From Spirochaetales bacterium Spiro_10 (GTDB lineage Bacteria > Spirochaetota > Spirochaetia > Treponematales > Treponemataceae), in assembly GCA_001604405.1 (NCBI GenBank), contig LVBL01000001.1:1-44108 (forward strand): a DNA stretch of 44,108 nt, written 5' to 3'. Within the stretch, counting starts at the first letter, position 1. Each line of letters begins with the position of its first letter. The notes beneath the pieces were generated by a model. The model searched no databases. It was not told the DNA's origin and saw only the letters and a list, made by a program, of their open reading frames with translations. Positions 27,121 to 34,531 of the stretch are shown in pieces. The position numbers were made by a program, and so were the translations under genes.

Positions 27121-27137
27121 GCGGGTTGTTAACCCGC
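27121..27137 (-). promoter_or_regulatory. Hairpin in the feoA leader
   Basis: A perfect seven-base stem, GCGGGTT pairing with AACCCGC around a three-base loop, lies between the feoA promoter and its ribosome binding site. It may affect message stability or translation. No T-tract follows on the minus strand. Confidence 0.4.
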
Positions 27138-27144
27138 ATCAACT

Positions 27145-27173
27145 ATATTAGAAGACTCTAACATCCAGATCAA
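27145..27173 (-). promoter_or_regulatory. feoAB promoter overlapped by a DtxR-type operator
   Basis: On the minus strand, TTGATC (plus-strand 27168-27173), a 17-base spacer and TAATAT (27145-27150) form a plausible promoter. The dyad TTAGA-N4-TCTAA (27148-27161) spans the spacer and the -10. TTAG/CTAA half-sites are usual for DtxR/IdeR/MntR boxes. A metal-loaded regulator bound here would block RNA polymerase, so repression by the neighbouring DtxR-family protein is likely. Confidence 0.55.
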
Positions 27174-27174
27174 T

Positions 27175-27193
27175 AAAAAAACGCGATTACGCG
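27175..27193 (-). terminator. Weak terminator after the second feoA
   Basis: A four-base stem (CGCG, loop, CGCG at 27182-27193) followed on the minus strand by seven T. The stop codon of the upstream feoA lies in the loop. The short stem makes termination partial at best. Confidence 0.35.
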
Positions 27194-27402
27194 ATATCCA
27201 CCGCGCACGCGATCCCGTTCCCGAGGATGACGCGTCCGCCGAGAACCTCTACGACGACTGGCCCCGCGCCGCCGCCGCGTACGACTCGTACCGGCACCCC
27301 CGGAACGATCCCGAGATTCAACAGATGCTCGCGCCTGTGCGAACCTCCATGTACCCGAGCCACTACCCCGCGCTTTCCGCTCTCAAGCATCGCCAGCGTC
27401 AC
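27187..27402 (-). CDS. feoA: Second FeoA-domain protein
   Basis: This 71-residue SH3-like protein resembles FeoA (GVVARVHGGSHRREHLLNLG, then IVPGVPVRVVRGGG). It probably starts at GTG 27402, which has GGAGG five bases upstream; an in-frame ATG at 27390 is the alternative. It overlaps the end of the DtxR gene by 20 bases, so translation is probably coupled. Two FeoA proteins with one FeoB is common; this one may modulate transport or sense iron together with the regulator. Confidence 0.85.
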   Translation of the reverse strand: MTLAMLESGKRGVVARVHGGSHRREHLLNLGIVPGVPVRVVRGGGAGPVVVEVLGGRVILGNGIACAVDIA

Positions 27403-27919
27403 GCATTCCTCCCTTCAGGTCAAAACCCGTTCCCGCAAAGTACTCCTCGACGCATTCCGGACACGTCGCGTCGACCGCGTTATCCTCCACAAAGGCCCGA
27501 AACCCCTTGAGCCAATCCTTGTTCTTGCCCTTCGACACGAAGAGGAACTTCATGAATTGCACGAACCGTTCATAGGCCTCGGGAGGGAGGACGTGCTCGA
27601 TTCTGCACGCCGTCTCGTCCGCGAGACCCTGCTCCACCCCGAGCACCTGGGAAAAAAAGGAACGGAGCAGGCGATGGCGCTCGGTAACCCCGAGCGCGAC
27701 CCCGAGGCCGGCCTTCGTCAGGGATATGGTCCCGTACGGCTCGTACCGTATGAGCCCGCGCCGCTCGAGGTTCTTGAGCGCCGAGGTCACCGAGGGATAC
27801 CGGACATTCAGGTCTCCCGCGATGTCCTTTACCCGGGCGGCGCCCTTTTTCAGGATGTTGCGGTAAATCGACTCGAGGTAATCCTCCAGCGACTCGGTTA
27901 AGGCGGACGATGTTGTCAT
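27383..27919 (-). CDS. DtxR/MntR-family metal-dependent repressor
   Basis: This 178-residue protein has the family N-terminus LTESLEDYLESIYRNI, a winged helix (ARVKDIAGDLNVRYPSVTSA, then LERRGLIRYEPYG) and the metal-binding and dimerisation helices (TERHRLLRSFF, DETACRIEHVLPPEAYERF). No SH3-like third domain is present. A CPEC pair near the C-terminus is unusual and might bind metal. It is encoded with feoA and feoB and lies near znuA, so iron or manganese sensing is likely. There is no ribosome binding site before the ATG; see the leaderless promoter. Confidence 0.9.
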   Translation of the reverse strand: MTTSSALTESLEDYLESIYRNILKKGAARVKDIAGDLNVRYPSVTSALKNLERRGLIRYEPYGTISLTKAGLGVALGVTERHRLLRSFFSQVLGVEQGLADETACRIEHVLPPEAYERFVQFMKFLFVSKGKNKDWLKGFRAFVEDNAVDATCPECVEEYFAGTGFDLKGGMRDAGDA

Positions 27920-27925
27920 CGGCTA

Positions 27926-27954
27926 ACAGTATTACCCTTGACTAACATTGTCAA
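27926..27954 (-). promoter_or_regulatory. dtxR-like gene promoter, possibly leaderless
   Basis: The -35 TTGACA (plus-strand 27949-27954) is perfect; after 17 bases comes TACTGT (27926-27931), a weak -10. Only 6 bases separate it from the ATG at 27919, so transcription would begin at or next to the start codon. Two TGTTAG elements (plus-strand CTAACA at 27923 and 27942) overlap it. Confidence 0.5.
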
Positions 27955-27955
27955 G
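27937..27955. promoter_or_regulatory. Palindrome over the dtxR-like promoter
   Basis: CTTGAC and GTCAAG form a perfect six-base dyad around seven bases. It includes the -35 hexamer and part of the spacer, a place suited to autoregulation. Confidence 0.4.
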
Positions 27956-27965
27956 TAGCAAAGAC

Positions 27966-27994
27966 AAAAAAAAAGCGGGGGCATACCCCCGCTT
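27966..27994 (-). terminator. Intrinsic terminator of znuA
   Basis: A nine-base perfect stem (core GCGGGGG with CCCCCGC at 27975-27981 and 27986-27992, loop of four) is followed on the minus strand by nine T. It lies just past the znuA stop and separates znuA from the dtxR-like gene. Confidence 0.9.
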
Positions 27995-27997
27995 CTC

Positions 27998-28945
27998 TCA
28001 CTGCCCCGCCAGCGCGGCGCCCATTTTCGTAATATTGCCCATCCAGTCCGGATCAAGGGGATCGAGGGGGACGACCTTCGCCCCAACCGAATCCGCTACC
28101 TGCTTCGCCGCAGCCACGGGGAACTGTGCTTGCACGAATATCGCGCGCGCCTTTTCCTCGCGCGCCTTGGCGATCAGGGCGGAGAGGGCCTTGGCTGTAG
28201 GCTCCTTTCCGCCTACCTCGACAGCTTCCTGCCGTAGGCCGAACTCGTCAAGGAAGTACCCGAATGCCGGGTGGAAGACAAAGACGGACCGGCCCTTGAG
28301 CGGTAACAACCGTTTCGCGAGCGAATCGAAGGTCGCGTCAATCTCGGCGACGAGGGCGCGTTCATTCGCTACATAGGTCTCCCGCCCCGCGGGGTCGACG
28401 GCGACGAGGGTATCGCGCACGTGGGCGGCGAAGATCTTCGCGCTGTCCCGTCCGAGCCAGGTATGGCGGTCGATATTCGAGTCGTGACCGTCGTCATGTC
28501 CCGCCTCGTCATGGTCCTCGTCGTCATGCCCGTGCTCGTCATGCCCGTGCTCGTCATGATCCTCGTCATGCTTGTGCGCCTCGAGTTTCCGGAACGCGAC
28601 GCCCGCCGTTCCGTCAACGATGAGGAGGCGAGGCATCTGCGAGCGGACCTTGGGCTCGAGGGATTCCTCAAAATCGGTATTGGACCGTATCCAGGCGCCG
28701 GAACGCGCGAGATCCGACATCTGGCGCGGCGTCGGTTCGTACGAATGCGGGCTCTGACCCGGGCCGACGAGAACGCTGACGTCGACGCGCCCCGCCGATA
28801 TGCGCTCCACGAAATACCGGTGAGGCAGGATGCTGACGGTGACGAGAGGCCGTCCGGAAGGCTTCTCCCCCGCACCGCCCGCATACAGACTTGCGGAGGC
28901 GAGCAGGAGACAGGCAAACACACCAATGCGTATCTTGTTTATCAT
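27998..28945 (-). CDS. znuA: Zinc ABC transporter substrate-binding protein (ZnuA-type, His-rich loop)
   Basis: This 315-residue protein has a signal peptide (FACLLLASASLYAGG) and the cluster A-I metal-binding fold. Ligand positions seen are PHSYEP (H67), DRHTWL (H161) and FVFHPAFGYF, with DPLDPDWMGNI near the end. Residues 124-154 form a His/Asp-rich loop (DEHGHDEHGHDDEDHDE), a hallmark of zinc rather than manganese binding proteins. AAGGAG supports the ATG at 28945. No permease or ATPase gene is adjacent, so it must use a system encoded elsewhere. A strong terminator ends the transcript. Confidence 0.9.
   Translation of the reverse strand: MINKIRIGVFACLLLASASLYAGGAGEKPSGRPLVTVSILPHRYFVERISAGRVDVSVLVGPGQSPHSYEPTPRQMSDLARSGAWIRSNTDFEESLEPKVRSQMPRLLIVDGTAGVAFRKLEAHKHDEDHDEHGHDEHGHDDEDHDEAGHDDGHDSNIDRHTWLGRDSAKIFAAHVRDTLVAVDPAGRETYVANERALVAEIDATFDSLAKRLLPLKGRSVFVFHPAFGYFLDEFGLRQEAVEVGGKEPTAKALSALIAKAREEKARAIFVQAQFPVAAAKQVADSVGAKVVPLDPLDPDWMGNITKMGAALAGQ
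28521..28550. repeat. 15-bp tandem repeat in the His-rich loop of znuA
   Basis: Two perfect copies of TCGTCATGCCCGTGC lie head to tail, with a degenerate third copy after them. They encode repeated Asp/Glu/His/Gly on the minus strand. Slippage here could change the number of zinc-binding histidines. Confidence 0.7.
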
Positions 28946-28976
28946 GCAAAACTCCTTCGTGTTATACATCCCTAAC

Positions 28977-29005
28977 AATATACCAGAATTATGTCAATTT
29001 TGCAA
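28977..29005 (-). promoter_or_regulatory. znuA promoter
   Basis: On the minus strand TTGCAA (29000-29005), a 17-base spacer and TATATT (28977-28982), five of six for -10. The leader would be about 25 bases with AAGGAG. A TGTTAG element starts at the end of the -10 (plus-strand 28972-28977), and a TGTTA-N8-TAACA dyad covers the transcript start, where a metal repressor could bind. Confidence 0.55.
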
Positions 29006-29015
29006 GTCGTTTGCA
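29001..29015. promoter_or_regulatory. Palindrome between znuA and the lysR-type gene
   Basis: TGCAA-N5-TTGCA is a perfect dyad between the two diverging genes. It overlaps the znuA -35 and lies just before the lysR-type -35. The form fits a LysR-type site, which usually lies upstream of the regulator's own gene. Confidence 0.4.
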
Positions 29016-29019
29016 TTTT

Positions 29020-29055
29020 TTGCTCAAACAACGGAACCTTGGTATATGCTATACT
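29020..29055 (+). promoter_or_regulatory. Candidate promoter of the LysR-type gene
   Basis: TTGCTC at 29020-29025 is followed after 17 bases by TATATG (29043-29048); a better -10, TATACT, lies at 29050-29055 with no matching -35. A GTATA-TGC-TATAC palindrome overlaps both. The ATG at 29072 follows with GAGG before it. Confidence 0.4.
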
Positions 29056-29071
29056 CCGATCGAGGACACAG

Positions 29072-29989
29072 ATGACGCTTCAGCAATTACGATACGCGAT
29101 CGCGGTGGCCAAGGCCGGCTCGTTCAACCTGGCGGCTGGAGCCGTCTTCATCTCGCAACCGAGCCTATCCGCCGCGATAAAGGAGCTTGAGGGCGAGATC
29201 GGGATCCGGATATTCTCCCGAACGAACCGTGGGATCGAGGTAACGACGGAGGGCGCCGAGTTTCTCGCCTACGCCCGACAGGTCACCGAACAGGTCGAGC
29301 TGCTCGAATCCCGATGGGGTCCCGCGGGCCCGAAGCGCCCGCTCTTCTCGATCGCGACCCAGCACTACGCCTTCGCCGTAAACGCCTTCGTCGACACCAT
29401 CAGGGAGCTCGCGGTGGACGAGTACGAGTGCACCCTCAGGGAAACGCGGACGCACGACATTATCGAGGACGTGCGCGCCATGAAAAGCGAGATCGGCATC
29501 CTCTACACCAACGCCTTCAACGAGAAGGTGCTCGGCAAGCTCTTCCGCGACAATGATCTCGTCTTCACGCCCCTCTTCGACGCCGCCCCGCATATCTTCG
29601 TGAGCGCGCGTCATCCCCTCGCCTCGCGCGACCGCGTGTCGGTCGGGGACCTCGAAAACTGGCCCTGCCTCGCCTTCGACCAGGGCGAGTTCAATTCCTT
29701 CCATTACTCAGAGGAAATTCTCAGTACGCTCTCGCACCGGAAAAGCGTCCGCGTCAGCGACCGGGCGACCCTCTTCAACCTTCTGATCGGCCTCGACGGA
29801 TACACGATATCCACCGGCGTTCTGACGCGCGACCTCAACGGGAACGAGATCGTCGCCGTACCCCTCGAGATCGACGAGACGATCACCGTCGGCTATATCA
29901 CCCATCGCCTCTCCTCGCGAACCCGGGCGGCGACGCTCTTTTTGCAAAAGCTCGAATCCTACGGACAGAAGGCATCCGCGTCCCTGTAG
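29072..29989 (+). CDS. LysR-type regulator, probably of methionine genes
   Basis: This 305-residue protein has a LysR N-terminus: TLQQLRYAIAVAKAGSFNLA, then FISQPSLSAAIKELEGEIG and FSRTNRGIEVTTEGAEFL. The C-terminal effector-binding half follows (SEIGILYTNAFNEKVLGKL, HPLASRDRVSVGDLENWP). It is 132 bases upstream of metE and on the same strand, and two MET-box-like palindromes separate them. A MetR/MtaR-like role in activating metE-metF is inferred from this context. The ATG at 29072 follows GAGGACACAG; the frame is open 81 bases further upstream without a ribosome binding site. Confidence 0.87.
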   Translation: MTLQQLRYAIAVAKAGSFNLAAGAVFISQPSLSAAIKELEGEIGIRIFSRTNRGIEVTTEGAEFLAYARQVTEQVELLESRWGPAGPKRPLFSIATQHYAFAVNAFVDTIRELAVDEYECTLRETRTHDIIEDVRAMKSEIGILYTNAFNEKVLGKLFRDNDLVFTPLFDAAPHIFVSARHPLASRDRVSVGDLENWPCLAFDQGEFNSFHYSEEILSTLSHRKSVRVSDRATLFNLLIGLDGYTISTGVLTRDLNGNEIVAVPLEIDETITVGYITHRLSSRTRAATLFLQKLESYGQKASASL

Positions 29990-30014
29990 CGGCATCCTTG
30001 TAGCGTGATCCGAT

Positions 30015-30035
30015 GTTATAGTTTTATACTATAAC
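30015..30035. promoter_or_regulatory. MET-box-like palindrome 1 upstream of metE
   Basis: Perfect eight-base arms GTTATAGT and ACTATAAC around TTTAT. The inner 17 bases resemble the MET-box bound by MetR/MtaR regulators in streptococci (TATAGTT-N3-AACTATA). It lies about 90 bases before the metE start. Confidence 0.65.
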
Positions 30036-30047
30036 AGGCAATAGTTA

Positions 30048-30064
30048 TTTAGTTTTGGACTATA
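30048..30064. promoter_or_regulatory. MET-box-like palindrome 2 upstream of metE
   Basis: A second copy with arms TAGT and ACTA and outer TTT/ATA matches the first in 14 of 17 positions. Its centre is 31 bases from the first, about three helical turns, so two regulator dimers could sit on the same DNA face. It overlaps a possible -10 (TATATC at 30061). Confidence 0.55.
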
Positions 30065-30089
30065 TCTCGTATTTGGAGTACGGTTAACC

Positions 30090-30109
30090 TGCCGGTTACG
30101 CAGCCGGCA
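30090..30109 (+). promoter_or_regulatory. Hairpin next to the metE ribosome binding site
   Basis: TGCCGG pairs with CCGGCA around eight bases, and its last base touches AAGGAG at 30109-30114. It could limit ribosome access. No SAM riboswitch core is present in this short leader. Confidence 0.35.
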
Positions 30110-30121
30110 AGGAGCGTACCC

Positions 30122-32425
30122 ATGAAAACGTCAGTACAGGGCTTTCCCAGAATCGGAGCGCACCGGGAACTCAAGTTCGCAACCGAGGCCTATCTTTCAG
30201 GAAAGGCGGACTCGGGGGAACTCGGGGACGCGGCCGCCCGCATCAGGCTGGAATCCTGGAACACGATGCGCGAACACCGTATCGACCTGATTCCCTCCGG
30301 CGACTTCTCCCTCTATGACCGCGTGCTCGACATGGCATTCCTCCTTGGCGCGGTTCCCCGGCGGTACCGCGAGGCCGGTCTCTCAGCGATCGACACTTAC
30401 TTCGCGATGGCGCGCGGCTATCAGGGGACGGTCGACGGGCGCCGGGTGGACCTCCACGCCCTCCCGATGAAAAAATGGTTTACCACGAACTACCACTATA
30501 TCGTCCCCGAGATCGACGACGGGGCGCGAATCGCCCTTGGAGGGACGGTGACGGGGTTCGCTGGCGGGGCGCTCACGGCGTCCGTCGATCCGGTCGAGGC
30601 CTATATCGAGGCCGCGCGAAACGGCATCGACACGAGACCCTCGCTCGTCGGCCCGTTCACCCTGCTCAAGCTGGCGGCCTGCACCGGAAAGCGCGGCCCG
30701 GAGGACCTGGCCGACGAAGTGGCCGATGCCTACGGAACGCTCGTCGCGCGACTCGCCGGGGCGGGAGCGCGGGCCGTGCTCCTCGACGAGAGCGCCCTCG
30801 CGCTCGACCTTGACGCGCGGGACGTCGCCCTCTTCGAGCGGGTATCGCGACGCGCGCTCGAATCGAAGCCCGCGGGAGTCGAGATCCACGTCAACGTCTC
30901 ATTCGGCGACCCGCGCGACGCCTACGACGTCCTCGTCGGCCTGCCCTTCGACGCCGTCGGTCTCGATTTCGTCGAGGGACGGAAGAGCGCGGAACTTGTC
31001 GCGACGCGCGGCTTCCCCAAAGACAAAACGCTGATCGCGGGCATTCTCAACGGCAAGAACGTCTGGAAGGCCGACGCGGAACGAGTGGCGGCGACGCTCG
31101 GCGCCCTTTCCTCGAAGGTCGCCGGTCTCGCGATCGGACCGTCCTGCTCGCTGCAGCACGTCCCGGTGACCCTCGAGGGAGAACGCTCGCTCGACGCGGC
31201 CCTGCTCTCGAGGCTTTCCTTCGCGACGGAAAAACTCGGCGAGCTCCGCGATATCGCCGACCGCGCCTCGGGCGCGAAGGCAGGCCGCGACACGGCGTTT
31301 CCCGGGACGGCCGACGCCGCGGGAAGCGGTGAGCGCGAAAGCTGGTGGCCCGCGACGGCCGAAACCGTCCGGTTACCCTCGCGGGCCGAACGGCGAGAAA
31401 TCCAGCGGACGGCCCTGCCCCTCCCGCCCCTTCCCTCGACGACCATCGGCTCCTTCCCGCAAACGGCGGACGTCAGGGACCTGAGGGCGCGTCTCAGAAA
31501 AGGGGAGATTGACAAGGCCGGGTACGACGGCGCGATCCGCAGCAAGATCGCCGAGTGCGTCGCCTTCCAGGAGGAGATCGGCCTCGACGTGCTCGTGCAC
31601 GGCGAGTTCGAGCGGAACGACATGGTCGAGTTTTTCGGCACCCTGCTCGAAGGCTTCGTCTTCACCTCGCTCGGATGGGTGCAGTCCTACGGGACGCGCT
31701 GCGTCAAGCCGCCGATCATCGCGGGCGACGTGTCGCGCGGCCGGCCGATGACGGTCGAGCTCGCGCGCTGGGCGCAGACGCTCACGGCGAAGCCGGTCAA
31801 GGGGATGCTCACCGGGCCGGTCACGATACTGAACTGGTCCTTCCCGCGAGAGGACATACCCGCGGCACGGGTCGCCTTCCAGATCGCCCGCGCGATCCGC
31901 GAGGAGGTTCTCGATCTCGAGCGCGCGGGGATACGCGTCATCCAGATCGACGAGGCCGCCCTGCGCGAGCGGCTCCCGCTGAGGAGGGAAGACTGGAAAC
32001 GCGACTATCTCGACTGGTCGATTCCGGCCTTCCGCCTGACGCATTCGGCGGTGGCGCCGGAGACGCAGGTGCACACGCACATGTGCTACAGCGAGTTCAG
32101 GGACATCATGGAGGACATCGACGCGATGGACGCAGACGTGATCTCCTTCGAGGCCTCGCGCTCGAACCTTTCGATACTCGCGGAGCTTTCGAGGGTTTCC
32201 TTCGGCTCGGCCGTGGGGCCCGGGGTATACGACATCCACTCGCCGCGCGTTCCCTCGGTGGAGGAGATCGGCGAGGCGATACGGAGGATGACGGCGTCAG
32301 GCCTCGAGATATGGGTCAACCCGGACTGCGGCCTCAAGACGCGCGGCGAGACGGAGACGAGGCAGAGCCTCCGCAACATGATGGAGGCGGTGGAACATGC
32401 GCGAAAAACGGTTCATCGCGGTTGA
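30122..32425 (+). CDS. metE: Cobalamin-independent methionine synthase MetE
   Basis: MetE moves a methyl group from 5-methyltetrahydrofolate-polyglutamate to homocysteine. The 767-residue protein has both barrels: an N-terminal half with GFPRIGAHRELKFATEAYLS and KKWFTTNYHYIVPE, and a C-terminal half with TTIGSFPQTADVR. The zinc ligands of the E. coli enzyme (H641, C643, E665, C726) are matched by H653, C655 (THMCYSEF), E677 (ISFEASRSN) and C736 (NPDCGLKTR). AAGGAG precedes the ATG by 7 bases. Upstream MET-box-like sites and the LysR gene suggest methionine control. Confidence 0.97.
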   Translation: MKTSVQGFPRIGAHRELKFATEAYLSGKADSGELGDAAARIRLESWNTMREHRIDLIPSGDFSLYDRVLDMAFLLGAVPRRYREAGLSAIDTYFAMARGYQGTVDGRRVDLHALPMKKWFTTNYHYIVPEIDDGARIALGGTVTGFAGGALTASVDPVEAYIEAARNGIDTRPSLVGPFTLLKLAACTGKRGPEDLADEVADAYGTLVARLAGAGARAVLLDESALALDLDARDVALFERVSRRALESKPAGVEIHVNVSFGDPRDAYDVLVGLPFDAVGLDFVEGRKSAELVATRGFPKDKTLIAGILNGKNVWKADAERVAATLGALSSKVAGLAIGPSCSLQHVPVTLEGERSLDAALLSRLSFATEKLGELRDIADRASGAKAGRDTAFPGTADAAGSGERESWWPATAETVRLPSRAERREIQRTALPLPPLPSTTIGSFPQTADVRDLRARLRKGEIDKAGYDGAIRSKIAECVAFQEEIGLDVLVHGEFERNDMVEFFGTLLEGFVFTSLGWVQSYGTRCVKPPIIAGDVSRGRPMTVELARWAQTLTAKPVKGMLTGPVTILNWSFPREDIPAARVAFQIARAIREEVLDLERAGIRVIQIDEAALRERLPLRREDWKRDYLDWSIPAFRLTHSAVAPETQVHTHMCYSEFRDIMEDIDAMDADVISFEASRSNLSILAELSRVSFGSAVGPGVYDIHSPRVPSVEEIGEAIRRMTASGLEIWVNPDCGLKTRGETETRQSLRNMMEAVEHARKTVHRG

Positions 32426-33386
32426 GCTTGACCCGCCCGAACGCAACGCCGCCTCGGGCGGGGGACCGGCCGGAGCGGGCCGGTTTCTGGTCGATGGCGC
32501 GCGGGAGCTCGCGCGCGCGGGGGCCGACGCGATAACGGTTGCGGACAACCCCGCAGGCCGCGTGCGCGCGGACAGCGCCATCATGGCGTGCAAGATCGCG
32601 CGGGAGGCGGGAGTCCTCGCGATCCCCCATATCACGTGCCGGGACCGGAGCCGCGAGGCGATCAAGTCGGCGCTGCTCGGCCTCGACGCGGAGGGGCTGC
32701 ACACGGTGCTCGCGGTCACGGGAGACCGCCCGCCACGGACGCCGGAAGCGGGCGAACCGGGACGCGCCCCGGCGCGGTTCATGAGCGGCTGGTCGTCGGA
32801 GCGGCTCGCCGCCGCCGTCGCCGCGTGGGGCATGGACTCCTTCTCGGTTCCCTTTCGCGTGTGGGGAGCCCTCAACGTCAACGCGCGGAATTTCGGGGCG
32901 GAACTCGCCCGCGCGCGCCGAAAGGCGGCCGCGGGGGTATCGGCCTTCCTGACCCAGCCGGCGTTTACCGACGCGGCCTTCAAAAACATCGCGCTCGCGC
33001 GCTCGGAGCTGGGCGCGCCGATTCTCGGCGGGGTACTGCCGGTCGTCAGCGAGCGCAACGCGGAGTTTCTCGCGCGGGGGGAAATCCCCGGCATCGCGAT
33101 CGGAGAGTCCGTCGCGCGGCGGTTCGCAGGAAGGTCGCGCGAGGAGGCGACGGACCTCTCGGTCGAGCTCGCCCTCTCGCTCGCGCGGCGCATGGAGTCC
33201 GCCACCGACGGATGGTACGTGATCACGCCCTTCGCGCGGGTCGACATCGTCGCGCGCGTCGTGCGCGGGCTGGCCGCCGACGGACGCCCGGCGGAACGGG
33301 GTTCTCCCCCTCTACCGAACCGCGTCCAGCGTCTCGCGGACGAGCCGGAGGATGCCGTCGTCGAAGTCGACGTGCTGCGCGCGTAG
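32397..33386 (+). CDS. metF: 5,10-methylenetetrahydrofolate reductase MetF
   Basis: MetF makes the methyl donor used by MetE, so the two form one pathway unit. The 329-residue protein follows the MTHFR barrel: FIAVELDPPE at the first strand, ADAITVADNP, PHITCRDRSREAIKSALLG, TVLAVTGDRP and AFLTQPAFT. It starts 29 bases inside metE with GGAGG before the ATG. The last 25 residues (after GLAADGRPAE) have no family match and lie antisense to the next gene's end, so the C-terminus looks extended beyond the usual length of about 296. Confidence 0.92.
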   Translation: MREKRFIAVELDPPERNAASGGGPAGAGRFLVDGARELARAGADAITVADNPAGRVRADSAIMACKIAREAGVLAIPHITCRDRSREAIKSALLGLDAEGLHTVLAVTGDRPPRTPEAGEPGRAPARFMSGWSSERLAAAVAAWGMDSFSVPFRVWGALNVNARNFGAELARARRKAAAGVSAFLTQPAFTDAAFKNIALARSELGAPILGGVLPVVSERNAEFLARGEIPGIAIGESVARRFAGRSREEATDLSVELALSLARRMESATDGWYVITPFARVDIVARVVRGLAADGRPAERGSPPLPNRVQRLADEPEDAVVEVDVLRA

Positions 33387-34514
33387 GAGGGCTTCGCGTA
33401 CGAGCGGGTTTTTCGCCGCCCGCATGCTCGAGAGTATCTGCCTGATCAGGGTCTTGTCGCGCGCCGTGTTCATCTTGTCGGTTTCGCGCGTTCCGTACTC
33501 CTCGAGGCGCGAGGCGAGGTAGCGCGCCGCCTCGTCGCTTCCGTTGACGCCCAACGTCGCGTACGCGCGGATTGACTCGTCAAGGGAGGCGTCGTCCCTC
33601 CGGTCCATCGCTATCGCCGTCGCCAAAAGCGGCACGGATTCGGGCGAGCGGTCGCGGACGCGGGCGAGCGAACTGATGGCCTCCATCCGGAAGGCGGCCG
33701 CCTCGGCGAGACCGCGCTTGTCGACCGTCGCCCGCTCGATGCCGAGCGCGAGGGAGCGTCGCGCGATGGCCGCCTTCCGCTCGTCGCCCGCCTTTGACCG
33801 GATGGCGGCGCGGAGGGCGGCCGTACGGACGGTCATCGCGGGATTCTTCTCGATGATCGCGGCGAGCGCGTCCGTCGGGTCGTCGATCATGGTCGAAAGA
33901 GCTCGCTCGGCGCTCTCCCTGACGCGCGTCGCAGAGCCGTACCAGGCCATGGAGGCCATGAAGACGCTCTCGTACCCGGCGGGATCGCGCATGAGCTCGA
34001 GGGCCTCGACGAGCGAATGCGCGAGGATCTCCTGGTCGCGCCGCGCGGGACCGTTCGGTCCGAGATTGATCCGCGCGAGATCGTCGGCGAAGCGCGGCGC
34101 GTAGGCGACGGCGCTGAGTTTGCCGAGAGCCACCGCCGCCTCGCCCCGGAGCAGCGCGTCCTTCGGGTCGACGTACGCACGGTAAAGCGTTTCGGCGGCC
34201 TCGGGATTCTTGAGGTCGCCGAGTTCGCGCACCGTCAGGCGCGCGAGCAATATGCGGTAATTGCGGTCGGTGGCCCTTCCAGACTCAATGTTTTCCACGA
34301 GAAGCCGGTCGAGGGCCCGGATCAGCATCGGCGCGATCTCGGGATCCTTCAATTCCATGATCTTGAGCATGACGGCGACGCGTTGCTCCTCGCTCGGAAC
34401 GCGGTTGTATATCTCCTCCCAGACGACGGCGTCCTCGCTCGCGGCGTGGACGGACAGAAGGGATACAAGCGACAGGGCGAGCAGTACCGGGATGCGTTTC
34501 ATGTTGCGTTTCAT
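33312..34514 (-). CDS. Exported HEAT-like alpha-helical repeat protein
   Basis: This 400-residue protein has a signal peptide (KRIPVLLALSLVSLLSVHA) and then repeated helix pairs of about 35 residues, for example NPEAAETLYRAYVDPKDALL and RGEAAVALGKLSAVAYAP, as in HEAT or PBS-lyase-like repeats. Such proteins usually bind other proteins; no enzyme motif is seen. The start at 34514 has GAGG before it; a second ATG at 34535 overlaps the upstream stop and would lengthen the signal peptide by seven residues. Its 3' end overlaps metF by 75 bases on the other strand. It probably shares a transcript with the lipoprotein gene. Confidence 0.72.
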   Translation of the reverse strand: MKRNMKRIPVLLALSLVSLLSVHAASEDAVVWEEIYNRVPSEEQRVAVMLKIMELKDPEIAPMLIRALDRLLVENIESGRATDRNYRILLARLTVRELGDLKNPEAAETLYRAYVDPKDALLRGEAAVALGKLSAVAYAPRFADDLARINLGPNGPARRDQEILAHSLVEALELMRDPAGYESVFMASMAWYGSATRVRESAERALSTMIDDPTDALAAIIEKNPAMTVRTAALRAAIRSKAGDERKAAIARRSLALGIERATVDKRGLAEAAAFRMEAISSLARVRDRSPESVPLLATAIAMDRRDDASLDESIRAYATLGVNGSDEAARYLASRLEEYGTRETDKMNTARDKTLIRQILSSMRAAKNPLVREALLRAQHVDFDDGILRLVRETLDAVR

Positions 34515-34531
34515 TGTGCGTTCCTCATCTC

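Noticed and set aside
28521-28565. CRISPR-like short repeats in znuA
   Set aside because: The copies are adjacent with no spacers and encode the His-rich loop in frame.
29042-29054. GTATA-TGC-TATAC palindrome as a third MET-box
   Set aside because: Spacing and arms differ from the two sites before metE, and it coincides with -10-like TATA sequences that can make palindromes by chance.
30066-30121. SAM riboswitch before metE
   Set aside because: The leader is too short and lacks the conserved core helices; only one small hairpin is present.
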